Positions 1 to 5,620 of a DNA stretch of 12,254 nucleotides are shown in pieces. Location: assembly GCA_046726955.1 (NCBI GenBank), contig JBKPBQ010000368.1, forward strand, positions 1 to 12,254, read 5' to 3'. The position numbers and the translations under genes were made by a program. Source of the stretch: CAVPGH01 sp046726955. Its GTDB lineage: Bacteria; Acidobacteriota; Vicinamibacteria; Fen-336. Every line of letters begins with the position of its first letter. The first letter of the stretch is position 1. Below the pieces are notes generated by a model. The model saw only the letters and a program-made list of their open reading frames with translations. It ran no database searches and was not told the DNA's origin.

Positions 1-318
1 AGCGGAGAGAGCCGCGGCTACGACCGCTGTCTCGCCGCGACGCGACTCGGCTCCCGGCCGCGTGATCACGGCGAGCTCGTCGAGCACGATCGCGACGTCC
101 TCGACGAAGCAGCAGTCGGGAATGGCCGCGTCCCCGGGAAGCGAGACCACGTCGAGGCCCAGCTCCCGGAGCGCCCGCGCGTACTCCGCGTGCTGCCGGA
201 CGGCCAGCTCGAGGTCGATCGGCTCGCGGTCGAGATACGTGAGCTCGCAGTCCGCGAGCGCGGGCGACACGTCGCGGATGATGGCGACGTTCGGGTTGCG
301 ACCGCCTGGCTCCTGCAT
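1..318 (-). CDS. DDAH/arginine deiminase superfamily amidinohydrolase (N-terminal part, C-terminus beyond left edge)
   Basis: The first 106 residues are visible; the family is about 255-285 residues, so more than half lies off the window. Family members hydrolyse methylated arginine (or related guanidines) to citrulline plus an amine, using a C-terminal Cys/His pair that cannot be seen here. The visible part has the superfamily's N-terminal layout: a first strand (VAIIRDVSPALADCELT, residues 11-27), a QH-x2-Y helix (42-46), then PDCCFVED (67-74) and ITRPGAESRRGE (85-96). The last stretch matches my memory of the Pseudomonas enzyme almost residue for residue, and D68, E73, D74 and the R93/R94 pair fall at known substrate-contact positions. 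The ATG at 318 aligns with the family N-terminus, though no clear Shine-Dalgarno precedes it. It is divergent from the binding-protein gene across about 60 bp. The exact substrate is uncertain, because close relatives are annotated only as arginine deiminase-related. Confidence 0.85.
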   Translation of the reverse strand, partial: MQEPGGRNPNVAIIRDVSPALADCELTYLDREPIDLELAVRQHAEYARALRELGLDVVSLPGDAAIPDCCFVEDVAIVLDELAVITRPGAESRRGETAVVAAALSA

Positions 319-336
319 TACGTTTCGAGGAACACC

Positions 337-381
337 ATGCCACACGCGGAGCCAATCCGCACCTGGGAGCCCCGTCTTTGA
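337..381 (+). CDS. Possible 14-residue leader ORF upstream of the binding-protein gene
   Basis: The ORF reads MPHAEPIRTWEPRL. Its ATG is preceded by GAGGA at 327-331 with a 5-nt spacer, a better ribosome site than most in this window. Its TGA at 379-381 overlaps the TTG start of the next gene (378-380) as TTGA, the arrangement expected for translational coupling. No run of one amino acid suggests classical attenuation, and two arginines and two tryptophan/histidine residues are too few to argue from. It may be a chance ORF, or a coupling leader that delivers ribosomes to the weak TTG start. Confidence 0.3.
   Translation: MPHAEPIRTWEPRL
346..360. repeat. Short inverted repeat in the divergent gap
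   Basis: GCGGA-GCCAA-TCCGC is a perfect 5-bp inverted repeat with a 5-nt centre. It lies between the two divergent starts and inside the possible leader ORF. It could be an operator half-site pair or a small RNA hairpin just before the GGGAG ribosome site. Such short GC-rich palindromes arise easily by chance. Confidence 0.2.
365..369 (+). promoter_or_regulatory. Shine-Dalgarno supporting the TTG start at 378
   Basis: GGGAG ends 8 nt before TTG. No ATG or GTG lies in frame in the preceding 60 bases, and the upstream in-frame codons give no plausible protein N-terminus. The fold begins immediately after TTG (KQKVVVGLL), so this site fixes the start. Confidence 0.5.
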
Positions 382-1295
382 AGCAGAAGGTCGTGGTCGG
401 CCTCCTGAGCAAGCAGCAGGAGTTCCAGCTGCTCCAGGCCCGGGACGCGGAGGCCGCGGCCCGCCGCCACGACCTCGAGGTCGAGATCGTCTACGCGGAC
501 ATGAACCCCCTCGAGCAGATCCACCAGCTCTTCCACTTCATCCACGCCCCCGCCGAGGAGCGGCCGGCGGCGATCGTGGTGGAGACGGTCGTGGGCGAGG
601 GGCTCGAGCGCGTGGCCCGCAACGCGGTCCAGGCCGGGATCGGGTGGGTGCTGCTCAATCGCAAGGTTCCGTATCTCACGGAAATGCGTGAGCGCCATCC
701 GGAGGCGCTCGTCGCCGCGGTGGGCACCGACCAGCTCGAGGTCGGCCGCATCCAGGGCCGGCAGTTCCGGATCCTCCTGCCCACGGGCGGAAACGTGCTC
801 TACATCGAGGGTCCCGCGGATACCTCGGTCGCCCAGGAGCGGCTCCAGGGAGCCGAGGAAGCCACGGCCGGAACGGGGATCGAGCTGCGCGTCGTTTCGG
901 GACACTGGACGGAGGCGAGCGGCGAGAAGGCGGTGCGCAGCTGGCTGCGGCTCAAGAGCTCCGACACCCTGCCCCCCGACCTCGTGGGGAGCCAGAACGA
1001 CGCCATGGCCGTGGGTGCGCGGCGGGCCATCGAGGGGCTCGTCCCCGAGCGGGCCGGCGTGCCCTTCACGGGCTGCGACGGGCTGCCCGAGGGCGGCCAA
1101 CGGATGGTCCGCGAAGGGACGCTCGCCGCCACGATCGTGACCCCTCCGAACACCGGCCCCGCGATCGATCTCGTGGCGAGCCGGCTCCGGGGAGAGCCCG
1201 TGCCGGCCGAGGTGACGCTGAAGCCCGTCTCGTACCCCGACGAAGCCGAGCTCCGGACCTCGGGCGGAAAACGCCTCCGCGCCGCCAAGCCCTGA
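378..1295 (+). CDS. Periplasmic-binding-protein-like (Peripla_BP_4 / LacI-sensor fold) protein without signal peptide
   Basis: This 305-residue protein has the two-lobed type I binding fold of ribose-binding proteins and LacI sensor domains. The first strand is KQKVVVGLL. The lobe-crossing segment GWVLLNRKVPYL lies near 89-100, the DTSVAQERLQGAEEA helix at about 148-162, and SQNDAMAVGARRAIE, the classic 'qNDdMAlGA' motif, at 205-219. GCDGLPEGG followed by GTLAATIVTPPNTG covers about 232-260. Length is normal for the mature fold alone. There is no signal peptide, lipobox or N-terminal HTH, and the codons upstream of TTG encode a charged non-hydrophobic stretch, so a missed signal is unlikely. 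No ABC ATPase or permease is adjacent. It may be a cytoplasmic ligand sensor, or a binding protein exported by another route. The ligand is unknown; a sugar is the family default. A possible leader ORF overlaps its start. Confidence 0.85.
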   Translation: MKQKVVVGLLSKQQEFQLLQARDAEAAARRHDLEVEIVYADMNPLEQIHQLFHFIHAPAEERPAAIVVETVVGEGLERVARNAVQAGIGWVLLNRKVPYLTEMRERHPEALVAAVGTDQLEVGRIQGRQFRILLPTGGNVLYIEGPADTSVAQERLQGAEEATAGTGIELRVVSGHWTEASGEKAVRSWLRLKSSDTLPPDLVGSQNDAMAVGARRAIEGLVPERAGVPFTGCDGLPEGGQRMVREGTLAATIVTPPNTGPAIDLVASRLRGEPVPAEVTLKPVSYPDEAELRTSGGKRLRAAKP

Positions 1296-1321
1296 AAGCC
1301 CGGACCGGGGCGGACGGCGCC

Positions 1322-1350
1322 TTGCGACCCTGCCACGGGTGCATTAGTCT
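1322..1350 (+). promoter_or_regulatory. Weak sigma-70-like promoter candidate before the efflux genes
   Basis: TTGCGA (1322-1327) and TAGTCT (1345-1350) are separated by 17 nt. They match the -35 consensus at four of six positions and the -10 consensus at three. The site lies in the only non-coding gap between the binding-protein gene and the adaptor gene. If used, transcription would begin near 1357, which would favour the GTG at 1403 over the ATG at 1361 as the adaptor start. The match is weak and the organism's promoter consensus is unknown. Confidence 0.2.
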
Positions 1351-1360
1351 CAGCCGTTCC

Positions 1361-2470
1361 ATGCCCCACGCATGGGCTCACCCCGGGTGGTGCCCGATCC
1401 CGGTGCGGCGCCTAGCGCCTTTGCTGGCCCTCGTCGGCTTCGGGGCGGGCTGCGCCCGCGAGGCTGGAAACGCCGCCGGCCCTCCGCCCGTCGCGGTGAA
1501 GATCGAGACGGCACGGGCAGTGCCGGTGGACGAGGCCACGGAGTACGTGGCCTCGCTCAAATCCCGCGACTCCGCGGTGATCATGCCGCAGGTCGAGGGC
1601 GAGGTGACGCAGATCCTCGTGCGCTCCGGGCAGCGGGTCACACCCGGGACGCCGCTCATGGAGATCGACCCCGCCAAGCAGCAGGCGACGGTCAAGAGCC
1701 ACGAGGACACGCGCGCGGCCAAGCGTGCCGCCCTTGCGTACGCGCAGCAGCAGTACGAGCGTGTGAAGGGCTTGCGGGCGCAGGGGATCTCGAGCGAGGC
1801 CGACCTCGACCAGGCCCGCTCCGCGCTCGACACCGCCCAGGCAGAGCTGCAGTCGCTCGAGGCGCAGGTACGGGAAGAGGAGGTACAGCTGCGCTACCAC
1901 CGCGTGTCCGCGTCCACCCCGGGCATCGTGGGCGACATCCCGGTGCGCGTGGGCGACCGGGTCACGAACACGACCGTGCTCACGACCGTGGACCGCCCGG
2001 GGACGCTCGAGGCCTACGTCAACGTGGCCCTCGAGCGCGCGCCGCGCCTCAAGCTGGGGCTTCCCGTGCAGCTCCTCGACAGCTCGGGCAAGGAGCTCGC
2101 CCGCAGCCAGGTCTCCTTCATCTCCCCGCGCGTGGACGACCAGACGCAGACCGTGCTCGTGAAGGCGACGATTCCCAACGAGGCGGGGATGCTCCGGACC
2201 GCCCAGTTCGTGCGCGCGCGCATCGTCTGGGAGACGCACGAGGGCCCGGTCGTTCCCGTCCTCGCGGTGTCGCGTATCGGAGGGCGGGCCTTCGCCTTCG
2301 TGGCGGAGGACGAGAAGGGCGCGCTCGTGGCCCGGCAGAAGGCGATCCGGCTCGGCGACATCGTGGGGAACGACTACGTGGTGCTGGAGGGGATCCGTCC
2401 GGGAGACCGGGTGGTGGTGTCCGGCACGCAGTTCCTCGCCGACGGCGTGCCCGTCAAGCCCCAGGGCTGA
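1361..2470 (+). CDS. RND efflux periplasmic adaptor (membrane fusion protein), lipoprotein
   Basis: This HlyD/AcrA-type adaptor links an inner-membrane RND pump to an outer-membrane channel. Numbered from the ATG at 1361 (369 residues), RRLAPLLALVGFGAGC is a lipoprotein signal with Cys31 as the lipidation site. The first lipoyl half-motif (VIMPQVEGEVTQILVRSGQRV) starts near 74. An alpha-helical hairpin rich in A, Q, E and R covers about 107-180. The second lipoyl half (STPGIVGDIPVRVGDRV) starts near 185, and beta-barrel and membrane-proximal domains follow to the end. The start is uncertain: ATG 1361 has no clear Shine-Dalgarno, TTG 1322 gives an odd Cys-rich leader, and GTG 1403 gives the most typical lipoprotein signal (Cys17). 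It lies 6 nt before the permease, which is its partner. The mature domain is complete and unbroken. Confidence 0.93.
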   Translation: MPHAWAHPGWCPIPVRRLAPLLALVGFGAGCAREAGNAAGPPPVAVKIETARAVPVDEATEYVASLKSRDSAVIMPQVEGEVTQILVRSGQRVTPGTPLMEIDPAKQQATVKSHEDTRAAKRAALAYAQQQYERVKGLRAQGISSEADLDQARSALDTAQAELQSLEAQVREEEVQLRYHRVSASTPGIVGDIPVRVGDRVTNTTVLTTVDRPGTLEAYVNVALERAPRLKLGLPVQLLDSSGKELARSQVSFISPRVDDQTQTVLVKATIPNEAGMLRTAQFVRARIVWETHEGPVVPVLAVSRIGGRAFAFVAEDEKGALVARQKAIRLGDIVGNDYVVLEGIRPGDRVVVSGTQFLADGVPVKPQG

Positions 2471-2476
2471 CCCGCC

Positions 2477-5400
2477 ATGTTCGTCGACTTCTTCATACGG
2501 CGGCCCATCTTCGCCACCGTGTGCGCGCTGCTCATCACGCTCGCGGGCCTCGTCGCGATCCCGAGCCTGCCCATCGCGCAGTTCCCGAACCTCGCCCCGC
2601 CGCAGGTCGTGGTCACGAGCGCGTTCCTGGGGGCGAGCGCGCAGGCGGTCGAGACCTCGGTGACGACACCGCTCGAGCAGCAGATCAACGGGGCCGAGGG
2701 AATGAAGTATTTGACCTCGACCAGCGGCAACGACGGCATCAGCCTCATCACCGTCACCTTCGACCTCAACCGCGATCCCGACCTCGCCGCGGTGGACGTG
2801 CAGAACCGGGTGAACTTCGCCCTCGGCCGCCTGCCCAACGAGGTCAAGCAGACGGGCGTCGTGGTCACCAAGACCTCCGCCAACTTCGTCTTCGGGGCCG
2901 CGGTCACCGCCGACAACAACCGCTACGACACGCAGTTCATGAGCAACTACCTGGACCTCTACGTCCGCGACGCGCTCAAGCGGGTGAAGGGCGTGGCGGA
3001 CGTCTTCGTGTTCGGGGAGCGGCGCTACGCCATGCGCCTCTGGCTCGACCCCGCGCGGGCGGCGAGCCGCAAGCTCACGGCCTCCGACGTGGTACGAGCC
3101 CTCCGCGAGCAGAACGTGCAGGTGGCGGCGGGACAGGTGGGCCAGCCCCCCGCCCGCGACGGGCAGACCTTCCAGATCAGCGTGCGCGCGGTGGGACGGC
3201 TCACCGAGCCCCACGAGTTCGAGAACATCATCGTCAAGACCGCGGAGGACGGCACGCTCGTCCGCCTCCGCGACGTGGGCCGCGTGGAGCTCGGGGCCGA
3301 GGACTACGGCTCGCTCCTCCAGTTCAACGGGCAGGAGGCGGTGGGATTCGGGATCACCCAGCTCTCGAACGCCAACGCCCTCGAGGTGGACCGGGCCGCC
3401 CTCGCCGAGCTGGAGCGGCTGTCCAAGCGGTTCCCCCCCGGCATGAAGTACCACCTCGCGTTCGACGCCACCGACGTCGTGAACGAGTCCATCCACGACG
3501 TGCTCCTGACGCTCGCGGGGGCGATCCTCCTCGTCGTGCTCGTCATCTTCGTGTTCCTCGAGGACTGGCGGAGCACGCTCATCCCCACCGCCGCCATCCC
3601 CGTGTCCCTGATCGGAACCTTCGCCTTCGTCAAGCTCCTCGGCTTCTCGATCAATACGCTCACCCTCTTCGGCATCACGCTCGCCACGGGGCTCGTCGTG
3701 GACGACGCGATCGTGGTCATCGAGAACATCGAGCGGCACATAGCAGGGGGCCAGCGCGACGCCCGGCTCGCCGCCTCCGCGGCCATGAAGGAGGTGACGG
3801 GAGCGGTGGTCGCGACTTCGCTCGTGCTCGTCGCCGTCTTCGTGCCCGTCGCGCTCTTCCCGGGCACCACCGGCATCCTCTTCCGGCAGTTCGCCCTCAC
3901 CATCGCCTTCTCGATCGCGATCTCCGCGTTCAACGCCCTCACGCTCACGCCCGCATTGTCCGCCCGCCTCCTCGGCCGCGGGCACGGGCAGAAGGGCTGG
4001 TTCTTCACGCACGTGGACAGCACGATCCGGAATGTCACCGACCGCTACCGGACGACGCTGCGCGGCTTCCTGGGACGCCGCCGCCTCGCCCTGGCCCTCT
4101 TCGCGGCGGGCCTGGCCACGACTGCGTTCGTCTACCAGGCGGTGCCGCGCGGCTTCGTGCCCGACGAGGACCAGGGCTGGGGCATCGTGGCCATCCAGTC
4201 CCCCGCGGGCGCCTCGCTCGACTACACGCGGAAGATCGCCGAGGACGTCCAGGCGATCCTCCAGAAGCAGCCGGAGATGGAAACCGTCTTCGCGGTCAGC
4301 GGGTTCAGCTTCGGGGGCACGGCGCCCAACCGCGGGTTGCTGTTCTTCGGCCTCAAGCCCTACGCGGAACGGCGCGGCTCGGAGCATTCGGCCCAGGCCG
4401 TGATCGACCGGCTGCGGCCGCCGCTCGGGGGAATCATCGGCGCGATCGTGATCCCGTTCCTGCCTCCCGCGGTGCAGGGGCTCGGCAACTTCGGAGGCTT
4501 CCAGTACGTCCTGCAGGATCAGGGCGGCCACACGCTCGACGAGCTGGCGGGAGCGGCGCAGGCCGTGGTCCGCGAGGGGAACTCCCGCGGCGACCTGAGC
4601 GGGCTCTTCACGAGCTTCACCGCCGACGACCCCCAGCTCGTGCTCACGATCGACCGCGAGCGCGCCAAGTCGGTGGGCGTGCCCCTGGAGCAGATCACGG
4701 AGACGCTGCAGGTCTATATGGGCTCGGCCTACGTCAACGACTTCGACTTCAACAACCGCGCCTACCGCGTCTACGTCCAGGCGGACAAGCAGTACCGCTC
4801 GGAGCCGCGGGTCCTCCGCGAGTTCTACGTGCGCTCGGACGACAACCGGATGGTGCCGCTCGACAACCTCGTGCGCGTGGAGCAGACGGCGACACCGCAG
4901 GTGATCTCGCACTACAACCTCTTCCGCTCCGCCGAGATCAACGGCGCGGCCGCCCCCGGCCGCAGCTCCGGCCAGGCCATCGCGGCCATGGAGGACCTGA
5001 GCGCCAAGGCGCTGCCCCAGGGTTTCGCCTACGAGTGGACGGGCCTCTCCCTCGAGGAGCTGCAGTCCGCCGGCATCGCCGCGCTCCTCTTCGGGCTCGG
5101 GACGCTCGTCGTCTACCTCACGCTCTCCGCGCAGTACGAGAGCTTCGTCCTGCCCTTCATCGTGCTCCTCGCCGTGCCGATGGCCCTCCTGGGGGCGCTC
5201 CTCGCCCAGTGGGGGCGCGGGTTGCAGAACGACGTCTACTGCCAGATCGGGCTGGTGATGCTCGTGGGGCTCGCGAGCAAGAACGCGATCCTCATCGTGG
5301 AGTTCGCGGAGCAGCTCCGCGAGCGCGGGCTGAAGGTCGCCGAGGCGGCGGTGGAGGCGGCGCGGATCCGCCTCCGCCCCATCCTCATGACCTCGTTCGC

Positions 5401-5620
5401 GTTCATCCTCGGCGTGGTGCCGCTGGTGCTCGCGGGCGGGGCGGGCCAGGGCGGCCGCCACTCCGTGGGCACCACCGTCTTCGGGGGAATGATCGCCTCG
5501 ACGCTCCTCAACCTGTTCTTCATCCCGGTTCTGTACCTGGTGATCGAGGAAGCACGGGAGAGGCGCCGCGGCCGCGTGCGCACCGACGCCTCTCCCCTCG
5601 TGGGAGAGAGCAGAGTCTGA
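2477..5620 (+). CDS. RND multidrug efflux permease, HAE-1 (AcrB-like) family
   Basis: This 1047-residue proton-driven inner-membrane exporter is full length for AcrB-type pumps. It opens with the family signature MFVDFFIRRPIFATV and the first membrane helix, followed by the first large periplasmic loop. TM4 carries GLVVDDAIVVIENIERH with D409 and D410, equivalent to AcrB D407/D408. TM10 carries GLASKNAILIVEF with K935 (AcrB K940), and TM11 carries RLRPILMTSFAFILGVVPL with R967 (AcrB R971), so the proton relay is intact. GFSFGGTAPNRG in the second loop corresponds to the AcrB switch-loop area. AGGG at 2463-2466, inside the adaptor's end, is a plausible ribosome site. Its last codons form the hairpin and overlap the start of the sensor kinase. 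HAE-1 membership predicts hydrophobic or amphiphilic substrates, but these cannot be read from sequence. No outer-membrane channel gene is in the window. Confidence 0.96.
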   Translation: MFVDFFIRRPIFATVCALLITLAGLVAIPSLPIAQFPNLAPPQVVVTSAFLGASAQAVETSVTTPLEQQINGAEGMKYLTSTSGNDGISLITVTFDLNRDPDLAAVDVQNRVNFALGRLPNEVKQTGVVVTKTSANFVFGAAVTADNNRYDTQFMSNYLDLYVRDALKRVKGVADVFVFGERRYAMRLWLDPARAASRKLTASDVVRALREQNVQVAAGQVGQPPARDGQTFQISVRAVGRLTEPHEFENIIVKTAEDGTLVRLRDVGRVELGAEDYGSLLQFNGQEAVGFGITQLSNANALEVDRAALAELERLSKRFPPGMKYHLAFDATDVVNESIHDVLLTLAGAILLVVLVIFVFLEDWRSTLIPTAAIPVSLIGTFAFVKLLGFSINTLTLFGITLATGLVVDDAIVVIENIERHIAGGQRDARLAASAAMKEVTGAVVATSLVLVAVFVPVALFPGTTGILFRQFALTIAFSIAISAFNALTLTPALSARLLGRGHGQKGWFFTHVDSTIRNVTDRYRTTLRGFLGRRRLALALFAAGLATTAFVYQAVPRGFVPDEDQGWGIVAIQSPAGASLDYTRKIAEDVQAILQKQPEMETVFAVSGFSFGGTAPNRGLLFFGLKPYAERRGSEHSAQAVIDRLRPPLGGIIGAIVIPFLPPAVQGLGNFGGFQYVLQDQGGHTLDELAGAAQAVVREGNSRGDLSGLFTSFTADDPQLVLTIDRERAKSVGVPLEQITETLQVYMGSAYVNDFDFNNRAYRVYVQADKQYRSEPRVLREFYVRSDDNRMVPLDNLVRVEQTATPQVISHYNLFRSAEINGAAAPGRSSGQAIAAMEDLSAKALPQGFAYEWTGLSLEELQSAGIAALLFGLGTLVVYLTLSAQYESFVLPFIVLLAVPMALLGALLAQWGRGLQNDVYCQIGLVMLVGLASKNAILIVEFAEQLRERGLKVAEAAVEAARIRLRPILMTSFAFILGVVPLVLAGGAGQGGRHSVGTTVFGGMIASTLLNLFFIPVLYLVIEEARERRRGRVRTDASPLVGESRV
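5590..5608 (+). promoter_or_regulatory. Hairpin covering the kinase Shine-Dalgarno at the permease-kinase junction
   Basis: CTCTCCC-CTCGT-GGGAGAG is a perfect 7-bp stem with a 5-nt loop in the last codons of the permease gene. Its 3' arm is the purine-rich GGGAGAG(AG) that would serve as Shine-Dalgarno for the CTG at 5617; GGGAG ends 10 nt and GAGAG ends 6 nt before it. Folded, the mRNA would hide this site, and a ribosome finishing the permease would open it. The stem is seen directly; the coupling role is inferred. Confidence 0.45.

Noticed and set aside
376..382. CTT TGA at the end of the leader ORF resembles the RF2-type programmed frameshift site.
   Set aside because: A +1 shift there would lead into a frame that does not encode the binding protein; reaching it would need a -1 shift. 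The base after TGA is also A rather than C, so simple reinitiation at TTG is the better explanation.
62..691. Plus-strand ORF opposite the DDAH gene and crossing into the binding-protein gene.
   Set aside because: It is Ser/Arg-rich then Arg/Gly/Pro-rich without motifs, and it conflicts with two recognisable proteins.
1327..1340. Inverted repeat ACCC...GGGT between the binding-protein and adaptor genes as a terminator.
   Set aside because: The stem is only 4 bp with no T-run, so it is not distinguishable from chance in this composition.
1412..5461. Antisense open frame of about 1350 codons opposite the efflux genes.
   Set aside because: The composition is dominated by Glu, Arg, His and Asp with no domain, as expected opposite GC-biased codons. 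There is no independent evidence of coding.
1372..5616. Very long open reading frame on the plus strand that runs through the adaptor and permease genes and joins the kinase frame without a stop.
   Set aside because: Its translation before about 5617 is low-complexity Arg/Gly/Ala/Pro-rich text with no recognisable fold, while the other frame gives complete RND proteins. It is the product of few stop codons in GC-rich DNA. Only the part from 5617 is a real gene.
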